Assembly (NCBI GenBank): GCA_023428905.1
Contig: JAEYWP010000022.1
Span: 186,001-250,000 of the forward strand
Source: Verrucomicrobiota bacterium
GTDB taxonomy: Bacteria > Verrucomicrobiota > Verrucomicrobiia > Opitutales > Opitutaceae
Direction of reading: 5' to 3'
Length of the DNA: 64,000 nucleotides
How positions within the stretch are numbered: the first letter of the stretch is position 1; each line of letters opens with the position of its first letter. Below the pieces are notes generated by a model that had not been told where the DNA came from, did no database searches, and saw nothing but the letters and a program-made list of their open reading frames with translations. Both the position numbers and the translations under genes were made by a program. Shown here one piece after another: positions 27,204-36,641 of the stretch.

Positions 27204-29591
27204 ATGGCCGCAAACCCCCACCTGCTTCTCCGGCACACGCTGCTCGTGCTGATCCTGCTGGTGGGCGGTTTCGGGCTCCGGGGTGAGCCTCACGCCCGTG
27301 CGGCGCCCGCTGCCGTGGCCGGCGAGCCGGGCCCGGTCGAGATCGACGTCCCCATCCTCGCCGCCGGGTTTGGCGCGGCCTTCTTTGAGGAGACCGCCCG
27401 CGCCTTCGAACGCGAGCGCCCGGGTGTCCGTGTGCGGCTGACGGGGGACGCGCGTATCCACGAAAAGGTGCGAATTCGGCTGATGGCGGGCGAGGTCCCG
27501 GACGCGACCGACGCCGTGCTCCTCTACGACACCCTGATCGCCGACGGGCTGATCCGCGACCTCACCCCCGCGCTCGACGGACCCAACTGGGAGGGTGATG
27601 GCCGCTGGCGCGACGCCTTCCTCCCTGGTGTATTGGATCGATGGACACGGCCCGGCGGGCGCATTTACGCACTGCCTTTCGCCTACGGGGTCTGGACGAT
27701 ATTTTATGACCGCGCCCTCTTTGCGCGCCACGGGTGGCAGGTGCCGCGCACGTGGGACGAGTTTTTCTCGCTCTGCGAGGCAATGGAGCGGGCCGGCGTC
27801 CCACCCCTGGTGCTTCCCGGCGTGTATATGCGGTACGGAGACGCCTTTCTCCGCGCCGCCCACTACAACCGGGTCGGACCGGAGGGCTACCGGGCCTACA
27901 ACGAGCTCGCTCCCGGCACCCGCGCGAACCCCGCCTTTGTCGAGGCTGCGGCAATCCTCCAGCGGATCAGCACCCGCCACCTGTTTCCCGGCTGGGAGGG
28001 CATGACGCACACCGCCGCCCAGCAGGCCTTCCTCGATCGCAAGGCGGCGATGACGGTGAGCGCCTGGTTTGTCAGCGAAATGCGCTCCGTCATCCCCGCC
28101 GATTTCGATCTCGGAACCTTCAACCTCCCGGTCTTTGCCGATGGTAAGACCGATCCGGATACACTGCAGGCCCAGGCGGGGTACTACTTCCTCTTCCGCA
28201 GCGGCGACCCGGCACGCGAGCGGGCCACGATCGATTTCTTCCGGTTCCTGACGTCACGGGAGCGCTCCCGCGCCTTTGCCCGCGCCCTGCAGGCGCCAGT
28301 GGCCTTGCGGGCGGTTGAACCCGAGCTCTACGAGAACCCCGCCATGCGTGAGATCGCCGGCATGATGCGGCGTGCCCCCGCCACCTTCGACGCCGCTCCG
28401 CCCGCCTCCGCCGTCTTCCAGGCGCTCTTCAACCAGACCATGACGGACGCGCGGTACCGGCTGATGACCGGAAAGCTCGACCCGCAGGGTTTTGCCGAGG
28501 AGCTCGAGCGCGCCGGCCAAAACGAGGTCACGCGAAATGCTCAGCGTGGCCGTATCGACTACAAGCACACGGGCAAGGGGGTGGGCTTTCTCGCGCTGCT
28601 GACCGCTGCGGCCGGACTCCTCCTCCTGACCGCGCTGCGGCGCCGGCGCCGGGGGGGCGACGGGGTGCAGCGGCCCCGGGTGCCTGCGGGGCCGCGCCTG
28701 CCTGCCGGATTGGGGGCATGGTTTGTCGGCCCGGCCTTTCTCGTCTTCGCCGCCTTTGTCCTCCTTCCCGGGGCGGCGGCGGTGGGGTGGGCTTTCACCC
28801 ACTGGGATGGCTTCTCGGACCAGACCTTTGCCGGGCTCTTTAATTTCAAGTGGCTCCTGTTCGAGAGTGATGCCTTCTGGCATGCGCTGCGCAACAACCT
28901 CTTCGTCATGGTGGTGCCGACCCTCGCGGTGGTGCCGACCGCGCTTTTCCTCGCCGCCCTGATCCACCGCGGGGTCTGGGGCGCAGGGGTGTTCCGGGCG
29001 GTCTTTCTCTTCCCGAACTTGCTCGGCGGGATCGCCGCCACCCTTCTGTGGATGAATGCCTACGACCCGCAGGGCGGTCTGGTCAATGCCGCCCTGGTCG
29101 CGCTGGGCGGCGTCACTGGGAGCGATTGGCTGACATCGTTTGCCGGATACGCGTGGCTGGACCAGTCGCGGCTCTATTGGGCGCTGGTCCCGATCTACCT
29201 CTGGATGGCGTGCGGTTTCAACCTCGTGCTCTACCTTGCGGCGATGCAGGGGATCAATCCGGAGCTTTACGAGGCGGCCGAGCTGGATGGGGCCTCCCCG
29301 CTCCGCCAGTTCTTCACCATCACCCTGCCACTGATCTGGGACGTCCTCGCCACCTCCGCAGTCTTCATCGTGATCGCGGGGCTGAACACCTTTGAGATGA
29401 TCTGGCTGCTGACCTCGCAGGACCCGATCAGCCGGTCCCACGTGCTCAGCACCCTGATGGTCTCGACCATGTTCCGCGAGTTCGAGGTCGGACGGGCCAC
29501 CGCCATCGCCGTGGTCATGTTTGTCCTGGTCCTGATCGGTTCGATCGCAATCCTCCGTGGTATGGATAGAAAGGATACGGTGGTGGAATGA
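27204..29591 (+). CDS. Sugar ABC transporter: solute-binding protein fused to permease
   Basis: This is one 795-residue protein joining two parts that are usually separate. Residues about 1-36 are a signal sequence, and about 45-445 form a family 1 extracellular solute-binding protein (ALPFAYGVWTIFYDRALF, PRTWDEFFSLCEAM). A membrane helix at about 458-476 ends in a basic run, and about 500-795 is a MalF-type permease with the EAA loop YEAAELDGASPLRQFF near 688. A strong AGGAGA ribosome-binding site precedes the ATG. The next gene is the MalG-type partner. No ATP-binding subunit is present, so it must come from elsewhere. The substrate is unknown, probably an oligosaccharide. Confidence 0.88.
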   Translation: MAANPHLLLRHTLLVLILLVGGFGLRGEPHARAAPAAVAGEPGPVEIDVPILAAGFGAAFFEETARAFERERPGVRVRLTGDARIHEKVRIRLMAGEVPDATDAVLLYDTLIADGLIRDLTPALDGPNWEGDGRWRDAFLPGVLDRWTRPGGRIYALPFAYGVWTIFYDRALFARHGWQVPRTWDEFFSLCEAMERAGVPPLVLPGVYMRYGDAFLRAAHYNRVGPEGYRAYNELAPGTRANPAFVEAAAILQRISTRHLFPGWEGMTHTAAQQAFLDRKAAMTVSAWFVSEMRSVIPADFDLGTFNLPVFADGKTDPDTLQAQAGYYFLFRSGDPARERATIDFFRFLTSRERSRAFARALQAPVALRAVEPELYENPAMREIAGMMRRAPATFDAAPPASAVFQALFNQTMTDARYRLMTGKLDPQGFAEELERAGQNEVTRNAQRGRIDYKHTGKGVGFLALLTAAAGLLLLTALRRRRRGGDGVQRPRVPAGPRLPAGLGAWFVGPAFLVFAAFVLLPGAAAVGWAFTHWDGFSDQTFAGLFNFKWLLFESDAFWHALRNNLFVMVVPTLAVVPTALFLAALIHRGVWGAGVFRAVFLFPNLLGGIAATLLWMNAYDPQGGLVNAALVALGGVTGSDWLTSFAGYAWLDQSRLYWALVPIYLWMACGFNLVLYLAAMQGINPELYEAAELDGASPLRQFFTITLPLIWDVLATSAVFIVIAGLNTFEMIWLLTSQDPISRSHVLSTLMVSTMFREFEVGRATAIAVVMFVLVLIGSIAILRGMDRKDTVVE

Positions 29592-30442
29592 AAGGCGCGC
29601 GCCCGCGGCTCTCCCAGGTCCTGGTCTTTGCCGCCCTCGGCGGCTACCTGCTCTGGGTTGTGTTTCCGATGCTCTGGGTGGCCTACAGCTCGCTCAAGCC
29701 GGATGCGGCGATCTTTCGCGACGCCTTTGCCCTTCCGGCGGTGGACGAGCTGGCGTGGGAAAACTACCGCCGGGCGTGGACGGGAGCGAATTTCGGGCGT
29801 TACTTCCTCAACAGCGTTTTTGTCACCTCGACCGCAGTGGCCGGGATTCTCGTCCTCGGGTCGATGGCGGCGTATGCGCTCAGCCGGTTCCACCACCCGC
29901 TGGGGCCGTGGCTCTACTGGAGTTTCCTGGCCGGCCTGATGATCCCGGTGCAGCTCAGCATCGTCCCACTTTTCTTTGAGCTGCGCGCACTCGGCCTGCT
30001 CAATTCGCGGCTTGGTCTGATTCTCGTCTACATCGCCAACGGCCTGCCCTTTGCCATCTTCATCCTCGCGAATTTTTTCCGGGCCCTGCCACGGTCGCTC
30101 TACGAGGCGGCGGTGATCGACGGGTGCACCGAGCCGCAGGCGTTCCGCAAGGTCATGCTTCCGCTGGCGCGGCCGGGGTTGGTGACGGTCGCGATCTTCC
30201 AGTTCATCGGCATCTGGAAGGAGTATTTTTTCGCCTTCATGTTCACCTCGGGCGGAGCGAGCGACGCCGCGCGGACCCTGCCGCTCGGCCTGGCCAATTT
30301 GTCGTTGGTAGCCCAATACCGAAACGAGAATGGGATGCTGTTTGCCGGAGTCATGATCGTCACCCTTCCGATCCTCGCCGTGTACCTTGCCCTCCAGAAG
30401 CACCTGGTCCGGGGGGTGACCGCGGGTGCACTGAAGGGCTGA
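29588..30442 (+). CDS. Sugar ABC transporter permease, MalG type
   Basis: This 284-residue inner-membrane permease has about six helices. The start matches MalG-type proteins (FAALGGYLLWVVFPMLWVAYSSLKP), and the EAA loop YEAAVIDGCTEPQAFRKVMLP, which docks on the ATPase, is intact. Its ATG overlaps the TGA of the fused binding-protein gene (ATGA), so the two are translationally coupled. The partner ATPase is not in this window. Confidence 0.93.
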   Translation: MKGARPRLSQVLVFAALGGYLLWVVFPMLWVAYSSLKPDAAIFRDAFALPAVDELAWENYRRAWTGANFGRYFLNSVFVTSTAVAGILVLGSMAAYALSRFHHPLGPWLYWSFLAGLMIPVQLSIVPLFFELRALGLLNSRLGLILVYIANGLPFAIFILANFFRALPRSLYEAAVIDGCTEPQAFRKVMLPLARPGLVTVAIFQFIGIWKEYFFAFMFTSGGASDAARTLPLGLANLSLVAQYRNENGMLFAGVMIVTLPILAVYLALQKHLVRGVTAGALKG

Positions 30443-30504
30443 GCGACAAAGGGCGCGCTCTTCCCCCGCCTGGTAGGGGAGGAATCCGGGGCGGGGTGGC
30501 CGCT

Positions 30505-31869
30505 TCAGGCGATGCCGTATTTCTTCCGCTTCCGGTAAAGCGTCGCTTGGTCGATCCCGAGGGTTTGCGCCGCCTCGATCAGGCTGGGCGCATGCGCCAG
30601 CACGCCCTTGATGTGGGCCTCCTCGATCTGGTCGAGGGAAAGGGGGGAGCCAATACGCGGTCCGTCCTCCCCATTGATCGCAAGGCCGTCGCCCTCGCCC
30701 CGCACCTGGGACGGCATGTCTGCCGCGGAGATTCGGTCCTTCGCCGCGAGGATCACCGCTCGCTCGATCGCATTGCGCAGTTCGCGGAGGTTGCCCGGCC
30801 AGGAATACCGCAGCATGGCCGAGACCGCGTCGTCGGTGAAACCCATCAGTCCGCGCCCGATCTGGCCGGCAAAGTGCCGCATGTAGTGCTCGGCAAACTT
30901 CACGAGGTCGTGGGGCCGGGCGCGCAGCGGCGGCATTTCCACGGTGATGACGTTGAGGCGGTAAAAGAGATCCTCGCGGAAATGCCCCTCCGCCACCCGC
31001 TGCTTCAGGTCGCGATTGGTGGCCGCGACGATGCGCACGTCCGCCCTGCGGGTGACGGTTTCGCCGACCCGCTCGTACTCACGCTCCTGGAGAAGGCGCA
31101 GCAGCTTGGGCTGGATTTCCAGGGGAAGGTCGCCGATTTCATCGAGGAAAAGGGTTCCACCCGCCGCCGCCTTGACCTTGCCCCAGTGGTCCTTGAGTGC
31201 GCCGGTGAAGGCGCCGCGGACGTGCCCGAAAAGCTGACTCTCCAGCAGCTCCTTCGAAAGGGAGGGACAGCTGACGGTGACAAAGGGTTTGTCCGCCAGC
31301 ATGCTGTGGCCGTGCAGCGCACGAGCGGCCACGCTCTTGCCGGTGCCGCTTTCCCCAAGGATCAGGACGGATGCGGGGCTCTTGGCTGCACGTATCAGAA
31401 CGTCCATGACACGTTTCATGGCCGGGGTGTCGAAATCGAAGACCGGCTCCACCGTCTGGGCATGGCTCTCCTCCACCTCCTGCTTCAGGCGCTCGATCTG
31501 CCGGTCCATCTGGCTGAAACGCTGGACGCGGGCGAGGACGGCGTGGAACTGCTCCCGGGTGAAGGGTTTCTCCAGGAAATCCATCGCCCCGGAATGGAGC
31601 GCCTGCACCGCAGTCTTCACGCTCCCGGCGGCGGAGAACATCACCACTGGCAGGTTCGGCTTCAGCTTGAGGATCTGGGGCATTACGGCCAGGCCGCTTT
31701 CCCGCCCGAGATTCAGGTCGAGCAGCACCGCATCAAAGGTGTCCTCGCGCAGGCAGGACAGGGCGACCTCGGCGTTGGCGGCACTTTCCGCGTAGTGCCC
31801 CTCGTCCTCGATCATCAGGCAGGTCGCCTCGCGAAAGACCCGGTCGTCATCAATCACCAGGAAGTTCAT
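30505..31869 (-). CDS. NtrC-family sigma-54 response regulator, AlgB-like
   Basis: This 454-residue transcription activator has three domains. A receiver has phospho-site D51. The AAA+ sigma-54 interaction domain has Walker A GESGTGKS at 172-179, the GAFTGA sigma-54 loop at 219-224, and FLDEIGDLPLEIQPKLLR. The C-terminal Fis-type helix-turn-helix ends in TLGIDQATLYRKRKKYG, closely resembling AlgB. It would activate sigma-54 promoters when phosphorylated. It overlaps the receiver-kinase gene by 4 bases and is the output of a three-gene relay. Confidence 0.93.
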   Translation of the reverse strand: MNFLVIDDDRVFREATCLMIEDEGHYAESAANAEVALSCLREDTFDAVLLDLNLGRESGLAVMPQILKLKPNLPVVMFSAAGSVKTAVQALHSGAMDFLEKPFTREQFHAVLARVQRFSQMDRQIERLKQEVEESHAQTVEPVFDFDTPAMKRVMDVLIRAAKSPASVLILGESGTGKSVAARALHGHSMLADKPFVTVSCPSLSKELLESQLFGHVRGAFTGALKDHWGKVKAAAGGTLFLDEIGDLPLEIQPKLLRLLQEREYERVGETVTRRADVRIVAATNRDLKQRVAEGHFREDLFYRLNVITVEMPPLRARPHDLVKFAEHYMRHFAGQIGRGLMGFTDDAVSAMLRYSWPGNLRELRNAIERAVILAAKDRISAADMPSQVRGEGDGLAINGEDGPRIGSPLSLDQIEEAHIKGVLAHAPSLIEAAQTLGIDQATLYRKRKKYGIA

Positions 31870-32975
31870 GTTGACTGGTCTCCCACGGCGGGCAGGTGAA
31901 GGGAAAAACGGGCGCCCTGGCCTGGCTCACTTTCCAGTTCCAGGCGGCCCTGGAGCGCGTCCACCAGTTTGCGCACGATGCTCAGGCCGAGCCCGGTTGA
32001 TGGCTCCCCGCCCGTGGGCGCGGCGCTCAGCCGGCGGTAGCGTCGGAACATGGCGGTGCGGTCGTCGGCGGTAAACCCCGGACCTTCGTCGCGGACACTG
32101 CAGCCGTGTTCGGCCTCACCGCGCTGGACTGCGACCCATATGTTTTTGCCCGAGGGAGAGAATTTCACGGCGTTCGAGATAAGGTTATCGAGAACTTGTT
32201 CCAGCGCAGCGCGGTCCGCATGCACCAGCACACTCTCGTCGGGTGTTTGCAGGTGGATCTGGATACCCTTCGCTTCGGCCGCATCGGTGTAGGTGCGAAT
32301 CACCCGCGCCGCCACGCTTCTCAGGCAAGTCGGCTCGCTGCGCATCGCCCAGCCGCGGTCGGCCGAGGCATTGGCAAGAAATTGCTTCACGAAGGTCAGC
32401 ATCTGCGTGGTGCCGGAGAGGATGTTTCCAGAGAGCCGCTTCAGCGCCGCGTCGGTCGCGGTGGTGGCGCGATCGTTCAGCAGGCGGGCGGTCATCTGCA
32501 TCCCGCCCAAGTGGTTTTTGAGGTCGTGCGTGAGGATGCCAAGCAGTTCATCCTTGTCCTCCGCCAGCTGACGGAGGCTGTCGCGAGCGGCCTTCAGGGC
32601 GAGGTGGGTGCGCACGCGCGAGATCAATTCCGCCGGGTTGAACGGTTTGGTCACGTAGTCGACCCCGCCGCCCTCCAGCGCGCGAACGATCAGCGTTTTG
32701 TCGTCGGCGGCGGAGAGGAAAATGATGGGGATTTCCTCCTCGCCCGCCAGTTCACGCAGGCGACGACAGACTTCGAAGCCGTCCATCTCCGGCATCAGGA
32801 CGTCCAGCAGCACCAGATCGGGCAGCTTTGCCTGCGCTCGCCGAAGGGCCTGTTCCCCGCTGGTGGCTGGAATGATGGCAAAGCCCAGGTGGCCCAGAAT
32901 ATTGCCCACCACCCGGACGTTTGCCTCCTGGTCGTCCACCACCAGGATGCGTGCACTGTGCTGGGGCGTATTCAT
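31866..32975 (-). CDS. Receiver-histidine kinase hybrid (REC-HisKA-HATPase)
   Basis: This 369-residue soluble protein has an N-terminal receiver domain (D58 in LVLLDVLMPEMDG, K110 in YVTKPF) followed by a histidine kinase with phospho-accepting H150 in ILTHDLKNHLGG and an ATPase domain with NLISNAVKFSPSG, RDEGPGF and STGLGLSIVRKL. There is no membrane segment. It overlaps the genes on both sides by 4 bases, so it probably links the membrane hybrid kinase to the sigma-54 activator in a phosphorelay. Confidence 0.92.
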   Translation of the reverse strand: MNTPQHSARILVVDDQEANVRVVGNILGHLGFAIIPATSGEQALRRAQAKLPDLVLLDVLMPEMDGFEVCRRLRELAGEEEIPIIFLSAADDKTLIVRALEGGGVDYVTKPFNPAELISRVRTHLALKAARDSLRQLAEDKDELLGILTHDLKNHLGGMQMTARLLNDRATTATDAALKRLSGNILSGTTQMLTFVKQFLANASADRGWAMRSEPTCLRSVAARVIRTYTDAAEAKGIQIHLQTPDESVLVHADRAALEQVLDNLISNAVKFSPSGKNIWVAVQRGEAEHGCSVRDEGPGFTADDRTAMFRRYRRLSAAPTGGEPSTGLGLSIVRKLVDALQGRLELESEPGQGARFSLHLPAVGDQST

Positions 32976-35176
32976 GCGGTGGAGGGCCCCGGGGGGGCGT
33001 CGGTCGTTGCCGCATCCCGGTCGCGCGCGCGGCGCTCCAAGGTGGCGATCAGTGTGGGAAATTCCTGAATACGTGTTTCCAGCGAATGCACCGCGTAGGC
33101 TTCAGCGTCCGCCAGGACCAGGGAGGCGTAGTGGCCCAGCGGAGGGCAGCCATGAGCCTCGGCCAGGTCGGAGAGCGCATGCGCGAAGGCGCGAGCATCG
33201 GAGATCACCCCACCATCGCGCACCACCCGCCAGCGATTGGCCTCGAGCGCCCGGAGCTGCACGATCAGAGGACCCCAGGCCTCGGGGCGGCCGGTCTCGA
33301 GCACCGCCTCGGGGTCGGTCTCAGGACGGCTCGCGGTTTCCGGAGTCGGTTGACTGGTCGCCGGCGCACGGTGGGGGAGGACGTGCGCGAGCTGTCGGAA
33401 CAGGAGCGCGCGGGTAAACGGCTTGCGCAGGTAGCCCGCAAAATGAACCCGCAGCTGACGCTCGTCCTCAAGCATGCTGGAGGCGGTGACCGCAATCACC
33501 GGGACATTAACGCCGTTCGGCAGCTTCTGGATTTCGGTGAAAGCCGTTTGACCGTCCATTTCCGGCATGCGCAGGTCCATCAGCACGACATCCGGTCGCT
33601 CGTCTCGAACCGCCTCCACCGCTTCGCGGCCGTTGGTGGCAAAACGGACCCGGTGATGGGTGCCGTCGAAGGTGTTTTCCAGGAGGCTGCGGTTGGTGGC
33701 ATTGTCATCCACCACCAGGATACGCGACGGCAGGAAGGCGTTGAAATCGACGGTCTCCACCGCGGACGAGGCGGGAACGGCCGCGGCGCGGCCAGCCAGG
33801 GAAACGTCCGGAAGTCGGATACGAAAGGTCGAGCCCTCCCCAATTTCGCTTTCGACCTCCACTATTCCTCCCATCCGCTCGGCCAGGCGTTGGACGATAC
33901 TCAAACCCAGCCCGGTGCCCTGCTGTTCGAAGGGCCTGCGCGTATCCACCTGGACAAAGGGTTCGAAAATCTGGCGGCGCTTTTCCTCGGGGATACCGAT
34001 GCCGGTGTCCTGCACCTCCAGTTGCAGGGTGCCGTTGCCGGAGTTCGGTTCCGCCTGTTCCCACAGGACCCGCACGGTCACGCTGCCGCGCTCGGTGAAC
34101 TTGATGGCGTTGCTGACCAGATTGACCAGGATCTGTCGCAGGCGCGCACGATCCACCAGCAGCGCGGGCGGGACCGAAGACGCGATGGAGAACTGCAACT
34201 TCAGCCCCTTCCGGGTCGCCTGTTGGATAAAGACGGTTTGGAGAAAACTCCTTACCTCCCGCAGGTCCATCGGTTCACGGTGCAGCTCGAGCATGCTCGC
34301 CTCGATCTTCGAGAGGTCGAGGATGTCATTGATCAGCTGCAGGAGGGAATGCGCGGCATCGTGGATCGACTTGGCGTGTTTGCGGCTGCGGCCGTCAGGG
34401 GGGAGTTCAGCGACCAGCAATTCGCTGAACCCGAGGATCGCGTTCATCGGCGTCCGGATCTCATGGCTCATGTTTGCCAGAAACGTGCTTTTGTCCTGCG
34501 ACGCGCGCTCTGCGCGCAGCGCCATTTCCGAGAGTTCGCGCTTTTGGGTTTCCTGCCGCAGCGCGACCCGCGACAGGTAAAAGGCGAGCACGCCCGCTCC
34601 CAAGCCGAAGAGCCCGGCCGCCAGCGTGGTCGAGAGCGCGCGCTGCAACTCCGACCGGGCCGCGTGCGAGTGCGTCGCCAGGATACCCTCAGGGTAAGCC
34701 TCCAGGCGACGGACCACCTCAGCCAGGTCGACCTTCGCGCCACGGAGCGCCGCTGGGGCCGGGTCCGGCAGCACGGGCACCGTCCCCTGTCGCAAGGCCA
34801 CCCTCCGTTCCAGCGAGGCGAAATGCACGGCCGCAGCCTCGCGCAGTGCCTCAACATCGGCCCGCAAGGGGGCGGTGGAGGTCGACGCGTGGATCAGCGC
34901 CTGGCTGCGGCGTTCGAAGGAGTCCAGGGCCCGCCGGTAACGCTGAAGCTCCGCCTCCTCGCCGTCCGAGGCATACCGGTAGGCCGCGGCCTCCGCCTCG
35001 AGCAACGCTCCGTACGTATTCTGGAAGGCCACATGAAAAGACGCGCCGCGCAGCGACACATCGATGCTTTCGTTGAGGCGTCGCCAGACGATGATGCCCA
35101 GCACGATTCCACCGAGTGACAGCGCCAGCCACAAGGTGACCAGATGCGTGTAAATGCGGGGGTGAAACGAACGCAT
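32972..35176 (-). CDS. Membrane hybrid sensor histidine kinase with C-terminal receiver
   Basis: This 734-residue protein has membrane helices at about 10-32 and 182-203 enclosing a mostly helical periplasmic sensor of about 150 residues. H238 lies in FLANMSHEIRTPMNAILG, followed by an ATPase domain (NLVSNAIKFTERG, DTGIGIP, GTGLGLSIVQRL). A receiver domain has D534 in VVLMDLRMPEMDG, and a roughly 120-residue helical tail that may be an Hpt-like domain lacks an obvious phospho-histidine motif. It is the first gene of the three-gene signalling unit. Confidence 0.92.
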   Translation of the reverse strand: MRSFHPRIYTHLVTLWLALSLGGIVLGIIVWRRLNESIDVSLRGASFHVAFQNTYGALLEAEAAAYRYASDGEEAELQRYRRALDSFERRSQALIHASTSTAPLRADVEALREAAAVHFASLERRVALRQGTVPVLPDPAPAALRGAKVDLAEVVRRLEAYPEGILATHSHAARSELQRALSTTLAAGLFGLGAGVLAFYLSRVALRQETQKRELSEMALRAERASQDKSTFLANMSHEIRTPMNAILGFSELLVAELPPDGRSRKHAKSIHDAAHSLLQLINDILDLSKIEASMLELHREPMDLREVRSFLQTVFIQQATRKGLKLQFSIASSVPPALLVDRARLRQILVNLVSNAIKFTERGSVTVRVLWEQAEPNSGNGTLQLEVQDTGIGIPEEKRRQIFEPFVQVDTRRPFEQQGTGLGLSIVQRLAERMGGIVEVESEIGEGSTFRIRLPDVSLAGRAAAVPASSAVETVDFNAFLPSRILVVDDNATNRSLLENTFDGTHHRVRFATNGREAVEAVRDERPDVVLMDLRMPEMDGQTAFTEIQKLPNGVNVPVIAVTASSMLEDERQLRVHFAGYLRKPFTRALLFRQLAHVLPHRAPATSQPTPETASRPETDPEAVLETGRPEAWGPLIVQLRALEANRWRVVRDGGVISDARAFAHALSDLAEAHGCPPLGHYASLVLADAEAYAVHSLETRIQEFPTLIATLERRARDRDAATTDAPPGPSTA

Positions 35177-35229
35177 ACTCTACCCATGGCGACGGGTGTC
35201 ACAGCAGCCAAGGGCGATGCGGGCGGCGT

Positions 35230-35433
35230 TCAACGCGCGTGGACGTCGGGTCTGCCCCTGCTCAACCCATCAGGTGAGGCTCGGTGTGGCGGCGGCCTGC
35301 GCCGGGCGACTCGGATGGCGAGGAAGACGAGTGCCAACACCAGACACACATGAATAGCGCCGCCGAGCGTGTACGAAGACAGCAGGCCAAGGAGCCAGGC
35401 GATCAGGAGAACGGTGACGCAGATCTCGAGCAT
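35230..35433 (-). CDS. lmo0937-type small membrane protein
   Basis: This 67-residue protein resembles the lmo0937/DUF5670 family of about 50 residues: MLEICVTVLLIAWLLGLLSS then YTLGGAIHVCLVLALVFLAI form two hydrophobic helices. The last 20 residues are basic and not part of the family. Function unknown; members are often stress-linked. It is probably transcribed alone, 53 bases downstream of the kinase gene start on the same strand. Confidence 0.7.
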   Translation of the reverse strand: MLEICVTVLLIAWLLGLLSSYTLGGAIHVCLVLALVFLAIRVARRRPPPHRASPDGLSRGRPDVHAR

Positions 35434-35885
35434 GGGAGGGGAGCTGAGCCCTCTTTTAGCGATTCGCGTTCCAGTCTTCGGGCTGACGCTTAAATGGTTC
35501 CCATCCGAACCTTTGCGCCTTTTTCGCGTTTTTTGGCCGCCGGCTCACTCCCTTGCAGTATGCACATTGGCCGCCTGCTGGATTGCACCGTGCACGGAGC
35601 GTCTCCGAGGGCCGCCTAGGAAAAAGGCCGGAGGGTCAGTCTCGACCGGTCTCGGCAAAGCACAGGACGAGGAAGAGGAGGAAAAGGGCGGCGAGTTCGC
35701 CGAAAACAAGAAGCATGGCTGGAAGGGAACGAGATCCGCTTCCTCATCGTTCATACCCCGTGCAAGGGCGTCCCGTAGGAGCTGGATTCACGGTGCCACG
35801 TGGATCCACAGCACGGAAAGGCGCAGGGCGATTACGGCCTGCAGCACAAAGTCGACGTCCAGCTAGGAGAATTCCCCTAACTGCG
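35434..35885. other. Intergenic region with tiny hydrophobic frames
   Basis: These 452 bases hold no gene that I can firmly support. On the minus strand a 26-codon frame at 35636-35716 (MLLVFGELAALFLLFLVLCF start) would encode a single membrane helix. A second hydrophobic frame without an ATG lies near 35790-35865. Neither has a clear ribosome-binding site. Confidence 0.3.
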
Positions 35886-36533
35886 TCAACTGTCGGTCTT
35901 CATCGATTTGATGAAGGCGTCCGCCTCTCGAATCGAACGCTCCATGTCCTCGATCAACCGGGAGATGTCGTCCTGAAGGCCCCGGGTGGTGGTGCTCAGT
36001 CCGGCAATGGCTTGGGCGTTCAAGTTGTGTTTCAGGAAGAGGACTTGGTCCCGGAACTTGCTGAGGATCGGATCCATGCGGCTCGCAGCATTGCGCATCG
36101 TATCCATCAGTTCGTCGTAGCGGCGGCGAGTCTGGTCGAGCTGGCGCTCGCTTTCGCGGCGCAGCGTGGGGTCGGAGTACTGCTTCAGCTCAGCCTTCCA
36201 CTCGTTGAACAACGCCTCGGACACATCGTCGACCGCCACAATGCGCTCGCGCACTTCGTCGGCCCGCACCTGGCTCCGGGACAACTCGCTGTTCAACTGA
36301 TCGTACTTGGACTTCAGTTCGCCAGTTTCGACCCGGGTGATGGCGATGAATTTCTCCAGAGCACTGGCAAACTGCTCCTTTGCGTCTTCCTGGGCCTCGC
36401 GAGCATCTGCCACGCGATCAACGAGGATTTCCCGTTTCTCGAAGCCCAGCTTCTCCATCGTGTTGTAATAAACGCCGGAGCATCCGGAAACGAGGAGGAG
36501 CAAGGCCGTGGAAGCGAGGAGCCGGAGTTTCAT
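35886..36533 (-). CDS. DUF2959 lipoprotein
   Basis: This 215-residue predicted lipoprotein has a signal peptide ending in the lipobox LVSGC at about residues 14-18, followed by a long helical, highly charged body (GFEKREILVDRVADAREAQE, YDELMDTMRNAASRMDPILS) typical of DUF2959. The coiled-coil nature suggests an envelope role, but none is established. The frame stays open far upstream of the ATG only because it is antisense to the dehydrogenase gene; the ATG giving MKLRLLAST is the real start. It is divergent from the NDH-2 gene. Confidence 0.87.
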   Translation of the reverse strand: MKLRLLASTALLLLVSGCSGVYYNTMEKLGFEKREILVDRVADAREAQEDAKEQFASALEKFIAITRVETGELKSKYDQLNSELSRSQVRADEVRERIVAVDDVSEALFNEWKAELKQYSDPTLRRESERQLDQTRRRYDELMDTMRNAASRMDPILSKFRDQVLFLKHNLNAQAIAGLSTTTRGLQDDISRLIEDMERSIREADAFIKSMKTDS

Positions 36534-36641
36534 GGGGAGGAAGGTGGGACGAACCTCTGCTGACCGCAAGCGGGGCGGCGGGTGCCCGCTTTCGCGGCCG
36601 TGCCCTTGCAGGGGCGGAACCGGTGGGCATGGTGCGCGCGC

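Noticed and set aside
28254..29441. Minus-strand frame of 395 codons opposite the ABC permease
   Set aside because: It is the complement of clear permease motifs and is rich in charged low-complexity sequence.
32921..35119. Long plus-strand frame antisense to the hybrid kinase
   Set aside because: The minus-strand kinase has complete conserved motifs, and the plus-strand product matches nothing and is Arg/Gln-rich.
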